A DNA stretch of 64,000 nucleotides from an uncultured Prevotellaceae bacterium (GTDB taxonomy: Bacteria > Bacteroidota > Bacteroidia > Bacteroidales > Muribaculaceae). The stretch lies in assembly GCA_900319525.1 (NCBI GenBank), contig ONOU01000008.1, positions 30,253 through 94,252 of the forward strand. The letters run 5' to 3'. Under the pieces are notes generated by a model. That model was given only the letters and a program-made list of their open reading frames with translations. It made no database searches and was not told the origin of the DNA. Numbering within the stretch: position 1 is the stretch's first letter; every line of letters starts with the position of its first letter. Positions 52,343 to 61,971 of the stretch are shown here, piece by piece. The position numbers were made by a program, and so were the translations under genes.

Positions 52343-53725
52343 ATGAAGAAATTTTACGCATTTGCGCTCATGGCAGCCATCGCTGCCGGAGCAATGGCCG
52401 ATGAGTTTGTCACCGACGGCACCGGCACTGTTTACACCTTTAACAGCCTGAGCCAGATCGAGGGCACCGGCGTGACCCTTCAGAACGACGGCTCCTACCT
52501 GGTGAGCGACAACTTCACCATCGCCGAGGGCGATGCCCTGCAGCTGCTCAACAACGACGTCATCAAGATGGGCAACAACGTGACCGTGACCATCAACGGC
52601 AACGCCGACTTTGCACCTGCCGACACCGCCTTGATTACCCGCGACAGCGAGGAATCGGTACCCCGCGGTTTCTGGATGCTGGGCGAGAACGGCAACGCCA
52701 CGCTCAAGCACGTGCGCTTTGAGTATGTGGGAGTGGTCTTTGGCGGCCTGAACAGCAGCCTGCACGCCGACGGTTGCACCTTCACCCTGTACAACGGCAA
52801 GCTGTCGAGCTCGGGCACCATCTCATTTAACGCCTCCTGTGACGGTAACATCATCGAGAACTGCCAGTTTATCGAGAACACCCTCAACGCCATCGGCAAC
52901 GGCGCCACCAACCCCGTGGGCGTCATCATCCGCAACAACCTGCTGTGGCACAACGTCACCGCCAACCGCAACAAGCCCCAGATCAACCTCACCTGCGCTG
53001 GCGACTATGACGTTCACATCACGGGCAACCAGGTCATCGGCGGCCAGTTCACCATGTCGGGCGGCATCGGCGTGAGCAACATGATGGGCATGGCCCACAC
53101 CGGCAAGGTCTATATCGAGGACAACTACATTGCCGACAACCGCTATGGCATCACCACCATCGGCTCGATTGACGCCATCATCAAGAACAACGAGATGATC
53201 GACAACCGCTACGAGACCGATGCCAACAACGGCGGCAGCTGCGTCAGCATCTATGACAGCAGCAGTAGCAGCAACATCTACATGGAGGGTAACTGGATGG
53301 AAGGCGGCCTGTGGGGCATCACCGTGCCCACTGGTGCTCCCAACATCAACCTGGGCAAGGTCGAGGACCCCGAGGCCGAGGACTACAACCCCGGCAACAA
53401 CACCTTTGTCAACAATGGCAACGGCGGCGTGCTCTATGACCTGTTCAACAACGGCACGGCCACCATCTGGGCACAGGGCAACACCTGGAACGTGAGCGTC
53501 CAGGACGAGGAGAGCATCGAGGAGGTCATCTATCACCAGGTCGATGATCCCAGCAAGGGTCTGGTCATCTTCATGCCCGCCAAGAGCCCGGACACCGGCG
53601 TCGAGGAGGTTGAGGCTGCCCAGCACAACGACGGCCTGTACTACAACCTGATGGGCCAGTCCAGCGAGGCACCCACCGCTCCCGGCATCTACATCCACAA
53701 CGGTAAGAAGATCCTCGTGAAGTAA
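52343..53725 (+). CDS. secreted right-handed beta-helix protein with T9SS-type tail
   Basis: 460 residues with a signal peptide (about 1-19, MKKFYAFALMAAIAAGAMA). From about 55 to 370 it is a parallel beta-helix of the pectate-lyase / NosD class, seen as repeated short coils (IIENCQFIENTLNAIGNG, VIIRNNLLWHNVTAN, VYIEDNYIADNRYGITTIG, IIKNNEMIDNRYETD). No polysaccharide lyase catalytic set is evident. The last ~30 residues (GLYYNLMGQSSEAP...GIYIHNGKKILVK) are a type IX sorting tail. It is probably a surface-anchored glycan-binding or glycan-cutting protein. Confidence 0.82.
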   Translation: MKKFYAFALMAAIAAGAMADEFVTDGTGTVYTFNSLSQIEGTGVTLQNDGSYLVSDNFTIAEGDALQLLNNDVIKMGNNVTVTINGNADFAPADTALITRDSEESVPRGFWMLGENGNATLKHVRFEYVGVVFGGLNSSLHADGCTFTLYNGKLSSSGTISFNASCDGNIIENCQFIENTLNAIGNGATNPVGVIIRNNLLWHNVTANRNKPQINLTCAGDYDVHITGNQVIGGQFTMSGGIGVSNMMGMAHTGKVYIEDNYIADNRYGITTIGSIDAIIKNNEMIDNRYETDANNGGSCVSIYDSSSSSNIYMEGNWMEGGLWGITVPTGAPNINLGKVEDPEAEDYNPGNNTFVNNGNGGVLYDLFNNGTATIWAQGNTWNVSVQDEESIEEVIYHQVDDPSKGLVIFMPAKSPDTGVEEVEAAQHNDGLYYNLMGQSSEAPTAPGIYIHNGKKILVK

Positions 53726-53752
53726 TTCAACAAGTAACACAACGACATGGAG

Positions 53753-53776
53753 AGAGACGCAAATTCTTGCGTCTCT
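53753..53776. repeat. palindrome AGAGACGCAA / TTGCGTCTCT
   Basis: A perfect 10-bp inverted repeat with a 4-base loop, 28 bases after the beta-helix gene. A shorter relative is at 15019-15037, and CGTCTCTAC recurs at 36966-36974. Confidence 0.65.
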
Positions 53777-53790
53777 ACTCATAACACAAA

Positions 53791-53816
53791 TGGGCCGGGG
53801 TTGAAGTCCCGGCCCA
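53791..53816. terminator. terminator hairpin between convergent genes
   Basis: TGGGCCGGG (53791-53799) and CCCGGCCCA (53808-53816), perfect 9-bp GC-rich stem, in the gap between two converging secreted-protein genes. Confidence 0.75.
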
Positions 53817-53844
53817 CTTGTTGTTTAGGGTGATAGGTTATTGA

Positions 53845-56800
53845 TTACCTGACGCTTACCTTGAAGGCTTGCTTGCCGACGGTCACCACATAGATTCCGG
53901 GAGCCATGGGCAGGGTGTTGCTGCCACCAGCGATGAAGGCACCAGCCTGACGGCCGTCGATGGTGAAGACGCGTACCTGCTGACCCTCAAAGCCCTGGAC
54001 GCTGATGCCGCCCTTGACGGCAACTACCTGCTGCGGCACTGCCAGCTCGCTGACGCTGCTGGGCTTGTCCACACTGGTAATCTTGATGTTGTCGATCCAG
54101 ATGCGCTCACTCATCATGCTCATGTTGCCACGGAAGCAGATCTTGACGAAGTTGCCCAGCTCGGCGCCCGTGAGCGGCAGCTCGACGAGTACCCACTCGC
54201 CGTCACCCTGGGTAACATCGATGGAGGTGAGTTCCTCGTAGGGGTTGTCATCGATGCTCTGCGATACCACCAGCGTGGGAAGTACGGCCGACGATGAGGG
54301 ATAACCCATGTAAACATAGAACGACAGCGTGTACTGCTGGTCGGGATCGACCTTCACCTTGGGCGTTATCAGGTCGCTCCAGTGATAGCTGCTGTAGTAG
54401 TTACCATTGTAGCACATGGCAAAGCCATTATCGCCATCCTGAGCAGTCTGCTCTTCGTCATCGTTCAAGATATACCAGATGGTGCCATAGTTAGCCACAT
54501 CGGCATCTACTACCCAACCAGTAGTGGACAGACGGGCCTCGGCAAACGACTCCTCGAAGGGGATATCCTTGAGCTGGCCCAGGACGATATCGTCGATAAC
54601 AGCCTGACCAACGCCAGCACTGGTTGACGGGATGACAGCATAGTAGTGCATCTGCATCTCGGGGGTGGGCTCACGGTCAACAGTGTAGGTGGTCTCGGTG
54701 GTAGTACCGATGATGACCATCTGCTCCTCGGGGGTAGCGCCATCGGGGAAATACTCGACGATGGTGTAAGTGAGCGAACCGTCAAGCACGCCGCCGTTGA
54801 CAGCAGCAGCGGGTGCATCCCAGGTGAGGACAGCCTTCTGGTTATCCTCGTTACCGCGGATCCAGTAGTTCTCGACGGCCATGGGCACGTCAACGCCTGC
54901 AAAGACGGTGGCCTCGCTCACCTTGCCGCGGCCATGCTCGTTCTCGGCCACGATGATGTAGGAGTTGCTGCCGTGCAGGGGCTGCTCGTCAACCCACTCC
55001 AGAGCCTGGCCAGGCTCCACGTTCTCAAACGTCATCAAGGGGATGGCCGAGCCGCTGCGGTAGATATAGACCGTCATGGTACCCTCCAGCGGGCGCTGGG
55101 CATAGTCAACACTAGGAGCATTGAAGGCAAAGTTGACCTTCAACAGACCCGTCGGGTCGTGATCAACAACGAGGTTCTCGACACTGTAGGGGGCAAATGC
55201 CGAGCCCACGAGCGTGATCGAGATGTCGTCGATGCTGGGCGAGATGTAGCTGCTGGCCACATCGGCCACCATGAGGATCGAGGGATAGTACTTGCCGGTT
55301 TCGCTGGCAATCACTTCTTTCTCGATGAGCACCTTCTCGCCATAGTTGGTGAAGGGTAGCTGATCGGGATAAATGGCCTGGGCCGTGGAATCGGGAGCCA
55401 TGCCGATGCCAGCATAGCCCGGGCATACCTGGTTATAGGAGCTGTAGGTCCAGTTGAAGGCGTAAGTGTAAACCATGTCCTTCTCGAGCTTGATGGCGGG
55501 CATGTAGAGCCAGATCTTCTCGACGGGATGCTGCACAAAGTAGCCATAGCCACCCAGGGCCAGGTTCTGGTTGTAGTTGCTCCAAATCCAGCGGTACTCG
55601 TTGCCGCTGTAGATCGACGAGTCGTTGATGGTGATGAAGTCGCGGGTGTCGGCCTCGGTGTCAAACGAGTTGCTGTAGGGAGCGGTATAGACGCCGATAA
55701 AGGCCTCGGCGCTCACGCGCTTGCCCTCGCCAGCCTCGTTGGAGATCGAGACGGTGTAGGTGTGCACGGCCACACCCTCAACAGTGTTGTCGGTCCAGGA
55801 GGCATTGCTGCCAGCCTCGACGGGGAACTGGGTAACAGGCTCCTCACTGCCGTCACGATAGACGTTGGCAGTCAAGTCACCAGTCAGCTCGGCACCATCC
55901 ATCTGCTGGGTGGGCACGGTAAAGGTAACGTCGGCGATCATCTCGCCAGCCTCATCGGGGGTGATGGCCAGGTTGGTGACCTCGGCGGGGGCATTGGTCT
56001 TGCCCAGCGGGTTCACAGCCATCGAGTAAACAAACAGACCCGAGGCATTGTCCTCCTTGAGGGTATAGGCACGCACGGCGAAATAGTAGGTGCCGGCCTC
56101 CTCAACCAGGAAGTCAACCTCCCACGGGGTGGTGGTGCCACCCACATCATAACTATCATTGCTTTCCAGCACCTTGAAGGTGGAGATATCGGTGGGATCG
56201 GTACCCATGAGCAGGCTCACACGCTCCTTATAGTTGGCAAAGGTGTTGCGCATGTTCACGATCAGGGCATAGGAGATACCTTTCTCGATGTTGATGCCCG
56301 GCGAGATCAGGTAGTCGTCGGCAGCATCCTGGTCCTCGCCCATGTTGTAGGGGCCAGTGTAGATGCCCCAGCAGCTATTATAGTCGTTGAAGCTCCAGGT
56401 ATATTCCGAGCCCCAGTTGCTGGCATCGTTGTTGGCATTGATCACGGTCCACAAGTCGCGTTGCGTCACGTCGCTGAAGTCATCAAAGTAGGGAGGCATG
56501 AAGGCCGATCCGGTCAACACAGCGTTGGACTGTGCATCATCACCGCGCTTGCCGTCGCCGTTGTAGGGGGTGACGATGTAGTAGTAGCGCTCCATCTTGG
56601 TGGGCAAGGTCTCGCTGAACTCACACTCAGAGATACCCTCGGCAACCAATACGTTGCCAGGCATGCGCACGACGTTATAGGTCACACCGTCCAGGTAGCC
56701 GCCGTTCACACCAGCTGCGGGAGCGTCCCACGTCAAGTGGCTCACACCGTTCTCGACGGTGAAGTTCACATTGGTCACGGGCAGCGGAGTGTCATAGCCA

Positions 56801-58029
56801 GCATACACGTAGGCGCAGTTCACGGGCGAATAGCCTGCCTCGTTCTCGAACAGCACATACACGTAGTGGTTGTCGTTGGTCACCTCCTGAGTGAACGACT
56901 GCTGGCTGCCAGGAGCCACGCTCACATAGTTGGCCAGTTCCTCGCCATCGAGCCACACGCTCATGTGAATGTTACCGCTCAAGGCGGTGCCGTTGTAGGT
57001 CGTCGTGGGAACGGTAAAGGAGATCACGCCATCGGTCGATGCGCCGTCAAAGGTGAAGGCCAGGTCGGTGGTGGCGGCAGGCGCCAGGTCGGGAGCCTGA
57101 TTGTCCAGGAAGAACACCGTGGGGGCCTGCTCGTTGTTGTTCAGCTCCTCGATGAGCGACATGCTGCCGTCATAGGGGTTGATGGCATAGATGCCCGAGC
57201 CCTGCTGGGTAACGGCCATCCACACGAAGCAACCGCTGTGAGGCTCATAGCCCATACCCTGAACATACATGGTGGGAGCGGCATCCAGGGTGAACAACTG
57301 ACGAGCCATCGCATCGGTCTTGTCGAGCGTATAGAACTCGCCGTCGCTGCCCACACAATACATCTCGCCATTGGGAGTGAAGCCCAGGGTCAACGGCTGG
57401 AACTGGTTGGGCCAGGGAGCCACCGTCTCAAACAGGCGGGTCTCGGGGTTCCACTTGGCCAGATTCAGGCCGCTCAGTTCACTGTTGTACTGGATGGAGT
57501 AGATCACGTCGCTGGTCACGTCATAGGCCATGACCGAGGGTATGTAACTGTAATCCACCTGTTCATAAATCTGTGACCACAGCTCAGTGAATCCGTTACG
57601 GCTAAGGCCGTTATACTCAACACCATTCAATGAGCCAAAGATCTCCATGGGGCGGGCGCCCACGAGCTGGTCACGGCCCATAGCGCTAGCCATGAAGTTG
57701 TAGCGCAGGTCGGTAGCATGGGCCTGGAAGCCCTCGGTACCGATAGTGTGGGAATAGATACCATAGGGCACACTGCCGATGCCGTAACCTGCCCACTCGT
57801 TGGAGTTGGTCAGGTTGACATACATGTTCAACCCCATGAATTGGTCGGCACTGGGCGCCTGCTTGCGTGTAGGAGCCTGCTGGACCGAGAGCATCTTGGC
57901 TCTCTTCTGGGCTTTCACGACCTCCTTGACAGCCTTGGGTGCCGCCGAGTAGGTCGTGGTCTGCTCGCCGGCCGATGCCATCAAGGCCACCAGCGCGAGC
58001 AATGCGAGTAAGGTTCTTGGTCTTCTCAT
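53845..58029 (-). CDS. very large secreted protein with repeated fibronectin/jelly-roll domains and T9SS-type tail
   Basis: 1394 residues from the ATG at 58029, which opens a signal peptide (MRRPRTLLALLALVALMASA); the longer frame has none. After a region that resembles a beta-propeller-like repeat (about 85-340), it alternates fibronectin type III-like domains (VTNVNFTVENGVSHLTWDAP, VENLVVDHDPTGLLKVNFAF, AVLTWDAPAAAVNGGVLDGS) with choice-of-anchor J jelly-rolls (PPYFDDFSDVTQRDLWTVIN, PYSNSFDTEADTRDFITIND, IPFEESFAEARLSTTGWVVD). The end (VRVFTIDGRQAGAFIAGGSN...) is a type IX sorting tail. No catalytic motif is visible, so adhesion or matrix binding is the likely role. Confidence 0.83.
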   Translation of the reverse strand: MRRPRTLLALLALVALMASAGEQTTTYSAAPKAVKEVVKAQKRAKMLSVQQAPTRKQAPSADQFMGLNMYVNLTNSNEWAGYGIGSVPYGIYSHTIGTEGFQAHATDLRYNFMASAMGRDQLVGARPMEIFGSLNGVEYNGLSRNGFTELWSQIYEQVDYSYIPSVMAYDVTSDVIYSIQYNSELSGLNLAKWNPETRLFETVAPWPNQFQPLTLGFTPNGEMYCVGSDGEFYTLDKTDAMARQLFTLDAAPTMYVQGMGYEPHSGCFVWMAVTQQGSGIYAINPYDGSMSLIEELNNNEQAPTVFFLDNQAPDLAPAATTDLAFTFDGASTDGVISFTVPTTTYNGTALSGNIHMSVWLDGEELANYVSVAPGSQQSFTQEVTNDNHYVYVLFENEAGYSPVNCAYVYAGYDTPLPVTNVNFTVENGVSHLTWDAPAAGVNGGYLDGVTYNVVRMPGNVLVAEGISECEFSETLPTKMERYYYIVTPYNGDGKRGDDAQSNAVLTGSAFMPPYFDDFSDVTQRDLWTVINANNDASNWGSEYTWSFNDYNSCWGIYTGPYNMGEDQDAADDYLISPGINIEKGISYALIVNMRNTFANYKERVSLLMGTDPTDISTFKVLESNDSYDVGGTTTPWEVDFLVEEAGTYYFAVRAYTLKEDNASGLFVYSMAVNPLGKTNAPAEVTNLAITPDEAGEMIADVTFTVPTQQMDGAELTGDLTANVYRDGSEEPVTQFPVEAGSNASWTDNTVEGVAVHTYTVSISNEAGEGKRVSAEAFIGVYTAPYSNSFDTEADTRDFITINDSSIYSGNEYRWIWSNYNQNLALGGYGYFVQHPVEKIWLYMPAIKLEKDMVYTYAFNWTYSSYNQVCPGYAGIGMAPDSTAQAIYPDQLPFTNYGEKVLIEKEVIASETGKYYPSILMVADVASSYISPSIDDISITLVGSAFAPYSVENLVVDHDPTGLLKVNFAFNAPSVDYAQRPLEGTMTVYIYRSGSAIPLMTFENVEPGQALEWVDEQPLHGSNSYIIVAENEHGRGKVSEATVFAGVDVPMAVENYWIRGNEDNQKAVLTWDAPAAAVNGGVLDGSLTYTIVEYFPDGATPEEQMVIIGTTTETTYTVDREPTPEMQMHYYAVIPSTSAGVGQAVIDDIVLGQLKDIPFEESFAEARLSTTGWVVDADVANYGTIWYILNDDEEQTAQDGDNGFAMCYNGNYYSSYHWSDLITPKVKVDPDQQYTLSFYVYMGYPSSSAVLPTLVVSQSIDDNPYEELTSIDVTQGDGEWVLVELPLTGAELGNFVKICFRGNMSMMSERIWIDNIKITSVDKPSSVSELAVPQQVVAVKGGISVQGFEGQQVRVFTIDGRQAGAFIAGGSNTLPMAPGIYVVTVGKQAFKVSVR

Positions 58030-58189
58030 GTGATCCAAATAGTTTAATGTTGATATTGCTGCCGTCCACGATTCCGGGGGGAACAGTGTCGCGGCAAAGT
58101 AATTACACATTGCAAAAATACTAATTCCACGACATTCGGCCACGACACTGCATGGAGCAAATTGTACGAATTTCGGCAATTCACACAAA

Positions 58190-58225
58190 AAGATGCTCGA
58201 AAACAGTAGTTTCGGGCAGCATCTT
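58190..58225 (-). terminator. terminator of the AraC/TPR regulator gene
   Basis: Stem AAGATGCT-CGAAA / TTTCG-ggc-AGCATCTT, followed on the minus strand by TTTTTG; 25 bases after the stop. Confidence 0.75.
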
Positions 58226-58249
58226 GAACAACAACAGTGGTGGATCGGG

Positions 58250-59968
58250 TCATTGAGGGCCCTTGCGGGCCATGTGCTGGTACTGCGACGGTGTCAGGCC
58301 TGTGATGCGCTTGAATGACGTGACAAACGTCGAGCGCGACTTGAAGCCCACACTCTCGCTGATGGCCTCGATGGTGTAGTTGCCATAGTGCTCCACGTCG
58401 CCCATGCGCTTGCAGGCTTCCTTGATGCGGTAGGAGTTGAGGAAATTATTGAAATTCTGCTGGTAGTGCTCATTGATGACCTGGGACACATACTTGTACT
58501 TGGAGCCGGCAAGCATCGCCAATCGCTCGAGTGAGAAATCGGGCGAGAAGATTTCGTCACTGTTATCCATGACCTCGAGAATGCGTGCCAGCAGTTGCCG
58601 CTTGTCGTCGTCGCTCAAGTGGCTGCTCTTGTACTTGACGGCAGCATCAGTGTCCTCGTCGGCGGCATCGGCAGCATCGGCGGTATCGGCAGCCTGACGA
58701 TTGTCTTCCTCGACATGTGGCTCCTTGTCCTGCAACTGGCGGCGCATGCGGCGCTCCTCTTCCTCGGCACGCAGCATCTCCACATTCTTCTGGTAGAGCA
58801 ACTCATTGGAACGCGACAGCTCGCCGTTCTTCCTGTACACGAGGTAGAGCAACACCAGCAACACCAGCAGGAAGGCCAGCGAGATGAGCATGACGATGCT
58901 CATCACCTCGCGGTGCTGCTTCACCGCGGTCATCTCCTGCTCCATGTCCTTGAGCTCGTTGCGGAATTCCATCTCGTTGACGCTGGCCAGCTGCTGGTAG
59001 TTGGTCAGCGTGTCCTTGAGCATGGTGTAGCGGTTATAATAATGCTCGCGCGCGTTGCGGTCGCCCATCTGCTGGTAATACTGCGACATGAGGCCATACA
59101 CCTCCAGCTTGCAGTCCTTCATCTCCAGGTCCACAGCAATCTTCTCAGACTGCTTCAACGCCGCAATGGCGCGCGTGTAGTCGCCCTGCATGGCATGGGC
59201 CTTGGCTTTCTCGACATGGGTGAAATAGATCAGCCGCGAATATTGGGTCGTGTCGATGAGCTGCAGCTGGCGGTCGTGCACGGCAATGGCGCTGTCCAGG
59301 CGGCCATGCTCCACGTTGTCAAAGGCCTGATACAGCATCTTGTTGTACCGCCGCAGTATCCACGTCTCGTTATCCTCGGGCAGCCGCAGGTAGTTCTGCC
59401 AGATGCCTTGAATCTGGGACAGTCCGCCCAGCACACGAGCCATCGACAGGACGTCGGTACAAGCCATGTCGGTGTAACGGTCGTCGCTGGTTTTCAGCCC
59501 AGTTGACAAAGCCAGTTTGTAGTAATCAAGGGCTTTGGCAGCCAGTTCCTTGTTGTCACATTCCTCCGAGATGGTCTGGTACATGCAGCCAAATCCCAGA
59601 TAGATGTTGGCGTCCTTGATGCCGCCATCGGTAGCGATCTCCTGGGCGCGGGTCAGGCAGTCAAAGCACTTAGGGTAGTCATAGAAGTCATAGAAATAGA
59701 TCGACCACAGCCTCATGTTGGCGTCTTTGCAATGCCGTTTCTGGTCCAGCGACATCGACTGCTCGTAGCGGTTGGCGACGATGGTGTAGCACATCAGCGC
59801 CGTGTCCTTGCTGCCACCGTCGGCAAAATCCTTGTCGGCCATCTCCATCAGCCTGGCGATGGGCAGGTCGAGCCACTTGCTGTGTGGCCGTGACGAGGGC
59901 GATGCGATGCCCGACAGCCCCATCAACACGGCAAATGCACACAATATAACCCTGACGCTTGTGCTCAT
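58250..59968 (-). CDS. membrane-bound AraC-family regulator with TPR sensor
   Basis: 572 residues. It has an N-terminal signal or anchor (about 5-25), a TPR-rich periplasmic region (about 35-325), a membrane segment (about 352-375; IVMLISLAFLLVLLVLLYLV), a coiled coil (about 380-420), an Ala/Asp-rich linker (about 422-440), and an AraC-type DNA-binding domain (about 465-565) with two helix-turn-helices; the second is TIEAISESVGFKSRSTFVTSFKR. This one-component design is typical of Bacteroidetes. It is encoded just upstream of the 1394-residue secreted protein gene on the same strand and may control it. Confidence 0.88.
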   Translation of the reverse strand: MSTSVRVILCAFAVLMGLSGIASPSSRPHSKWLDLPIARLMEMADKDFADGGSKDTALMCYTIVANRYEQSMSLDQKRHCKDANMRLWSIYFYDFYDYPKCFDCLTRAQEIATDGGIKDANIYLGFGCMYQTISEECDNKELAAKALDYYKLALSTGLKTSDDRYTDMACTDVLSMARVLGGLSQIQGIWQNYLRLPEDNETWILRRYNKMLYQAFDNVEHGRLDSAIAVHDRQLQLIDTTQYSRLIYFTHVEKAKAHAMQGDYTRAIAALKQSEKIAVDLEMKDCKLEVYGLMSQYYQQMGDRNAREHYYNRYTMLKDTLTNYQQLASVNEMEFRNELKDMEQEMTAVKQHREVMSIVMLISLAFLLVLLVLLYLVYRKNGELSRSNELLYQKNVEMLRAEEEERRMRRQLQDKEPHVEEDNRQAADTADAADAADEDTDAAVKYKSSHLSDDDKRQLLARILEVMDNSDEIFSPDFSLERLAMLAGSKYKYVSQVINEHYQQNFNNFLNSYRIKEACKRMGDVEHYGNYTIEAISESVGFKSRSTFVTSFKRITGLTPSQYQHMARKGPQ

Positions 59969-60034
59969 ATCTCATCTACTGAGCTACAAAAATAGTAAAA
60001 AATTTCTTACCGCCGCATCAAACCGCCATGAAAC

Positions 60035-60064
60035 AACAACGGCGGGGAATGTCCCGCCGTTGTT
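60035..60064 (-). terminator. tnaA terminator
   Basis: AACAACGGCGGG (60035-60046) pairs with CCCGCCGTTGTT (60053-60064), a 12-bp perfect stem with a 6-base loop, 44 bases past the tryptophanase stop. Confidence 0.75.
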
Positions 60065-60107
60065 TACAATTGTTTAGTTAATGGTATTGGGTTTATGGAG
60101 TATCGTA

Positions 60108-61484
60108 TTAGCCCAGTCGTTTGAGCTTCACGGTGAAGTGGCGCATCAGGGGAGCTTCCCACTCGATGGCGACACCGCGCTTGATCTCGTTACGACGGTC
60201 ATATACGTTCTTCAGGGCAGCGGCAATCACGTTCATGTGGTTGTCGGTGTAAACGCGGCGGGCGATGCACAGACGCAGCAGGTCCAGACCGCCAAAGCGG
60301 TTCTCGCGGGTCACGGGGTCACGGTCGGCCAGGATGTAACCGATCTCGCAGCCACGGATGCCAGCCTCCAGATAAAGCTCACAGGTCAGGGTCTGAGCGG
60401 GGAACTCTTCCTTGGGGACATTGCACAGCACCTTGTCGGCGTCGATAAACAGGGCGTGGCCACCCACGGGACGCTGATAGGGAATGCCATACTCGTCGAG
60501 CTTCTTGGCCAGGTACTGTACCTGGTGGATGCGGGTCTCGAGCATCTCAAACTCGGTGTTCTCATCCAGACCGACAGCCAGAGCGTTCAGGTCACGGCCG
60601 TTCAGGCCACCGTAGGTGAGGAAGCCCTCGAAGGGGATGCAGAACAGCTTGGCACCCTCATACCAGTCCTCGCGGTTGGTAGCGATGAAGCCGCCCATGT
60701 TCACGAGGCCGTCCTTCTTGGCCGACATGGTCATGCCGTCAACATAGGAGTACATCTCGCGGGCAATCTCCTTGATGGTCTTGTCGGCGTATCCCTCCTC
60801 ACGGGTCTTGATAAAGTAGGAGTTCTCGGCAAAGCGGGCGCTGTCCATCACTACGGGCACGTTATACTTGTGGCAGAGCTCGCAGGTATCCTTAATGTTC
60901 TGCATCGACACGGGCTGGCCACCAACGGTGTTGTTGGTCACGGTCAGTACCATGAAGGGGACGTTACCGGGGTTCTCCTTGAGCACCTTCTCCAACTTCT
61001 CGAGCGAAACGTTACCCTTGAAGGGGATCTCGAGCTGGGTGTCCTTGGCCTCGTCGATGGTGACGTCGATAGCCTTGGCGTGACGGCTCTCGATGTGACC
61101 CTTGGTGGTATCGAAGTGGGCGTTGCCGGGAACAACGTTACCTTCCTTCACCAGATAGGAGAACAGCACGTTCTCGGCAGCACGGCCCTGGTGGGTGGGG
61201 ATGACATACTTGAAACCGAAGATGCGTTGAACCACGCTCTCAAACTTGTAGAATGAGCTGGCGCCGGCGTAACTCTCGTCACCGAGCATCATCTCAGACC
61301 ACTGGCGGTCGCTCATCGCGCCAGTACCAGAGTCGGTCAGGCAATCGATGTAAACCTGCTCAGCCTTGAGCATGAAAACGTTGTTGTGAGCTTCCTTGAG
61401 CCACTGCTCGCGCTCGGCACGGGTGCTCTTGCGCAGGGGCTCGATCATCTTGATTTTCCAAGATTCAGCAAATGGTAATTCCAT
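60108..61484 (-). CDS. tnaA: tryptophanase TnaA
   Basis: 458 residues, normal length for the tryptophanase / tyrosine phenol-lyase family. Tryptophanase uses PLP to split tryptophan into indole, pyruvate and ammonia. Visible are IPTHQGRAAE near the N-terminus, LTVTNNTVGGQP, MDSARFAENSYFI, and the PLP lysine region TMSAKKDGLVN (about residues 254-264); YLEAGIRGCEIG is near the C-terminus. I favour tryptophanase over tyrosine phenol-lyase from general similarity but the sequence alone cannot fully exclude the latter. Upstream is a full Bacteroidetes promoter and no tnaC-like leader peptide. Confidence 0.88.
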   Translation of the reverse strand: MELPFAESWKIKMIEPLRKSTRAEREQWLKEAHNNVFMLKAEQVYIDCLTDSGTGAMSDRQWSEMMLGDESYAGASSFYKFESVVQRIFGFKYVIPTHQGRAAENVLFSYLVKEGNVVPGNAHFDTTKGHIESRHAKAIDVTIDEAKDTQLEIPFKGNVSLEKLEKVLKENPGNVPFMVLTVTNNTVGGQPVSMQNIKDTCELCHKYNVPVVMDSARFAENSYFIKTREEGYADKTIKEIAREMYSYVDGMTMSAKKDGLVNMGGFIATNREDWYEGAKLFCIPFEGFLTYGGLNGRDLNALAVGLDENTEFEMLETRIHQVQYLAKKLDEYGIPYQRPVGGHALFIDADKVLCNVPKEEFPAQTLTCELYLEAGIRGCEIGYILADRDPVTRENRFGGLDLLRLCIARRVYTDNHMNVIAAALKNVYDRRNEIKRGVAIEWEAPLMRHFTVKLKRLG

Positions 61485-61572
61485 TGTGTATCAATTATTT
61501 AGGTTAAACTTTATTATCGTTTTACAGTCCAAATTGAACCCTCAAAAAAGGTAATTATATTCAATTTTTATG

Positions 61573-61603
61573 CAAAGTTACGGCAACTTGCCGAACTGGC
61601 AAA
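61573..61603 (-). promoter_or_regulatory. tnaA promoter
   Basis: On the minus strand: TTTG (61603-61600), a 19-base gap and TAACTTTG (61580-61573). The leader is about 85 bases and AT-rich. Confidence 0.75.
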
Positions 61604-61877
61604 ATCTTGGCCATTTTTTTTGCCTCATTGATTATTTTTAACAATTTGTGCTCGCTAGCGCGAGGGGTCTAGGCTTTAGGCTTTGGGTGGCATAGGCGCG
61701 CTCTTGGAATCACGCATTGGCGCTAGGACGCTAAGCTTTTAATCCTGTGAATTTTATCTTTTATTGTTAACGCAGGAACTAAGCGTTGCGTATCAGTATC
61801 AAGAAAGAAATAGATGAATGGCGACATGTAATTGTCTAATAACTGCCAGGCTACGACGTGGGGAAGCAGTAAACAAA
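61604..61877. other. gene-free interval upstream of tnaA
   Basis: About 270 bases with no coding frame I can support, between the tnaA promoter and the YqaE terminator. Short partial repeats (TAGGCTTT, AGGCTTT) are seen near 61670-61690; no tRNA or other RNA gene is recognised. Confidence 0.5.
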
Positions 61878-61919
61878 CCAGGGGACCTACAGGGCCGTTG
61901 GGCCCCTAGTGTCCCCTGG
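61878..61919 (-). terminator. terminator of the YqaE-like gene
   Basis: Outer 9-bp perfect stem CCAGGGGAC / GTCCCCTGG with a nested inner stem GGGCC / GGCCC; on the minus strand it is followed by TTTGTTTACT. It begins 53 bases after the YqaE stop. Confidence 0.75.
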
Positions 61920-61971
61920 ATGGTGCGGTTGCTTTTATGGCGATACTTTGTTTTCCAGTCAGGCAGCCTCA

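Noticed and set aside
55528-57576. Long plus-strand open frame (682 codons) opposite the 1394-residue secreted protein gene
   Set aside because: It is an antisense shadow of GC-rich coding DNA; the minus-strand frame has a signal peptide, domains and sorting tail, while this one has no domain features.
61485-61572. Possible tnaC-like leader peptide before tnaA
   Set aside because: The leader is AT-rich and I find no short frame with a Trp codon and a plausible start.
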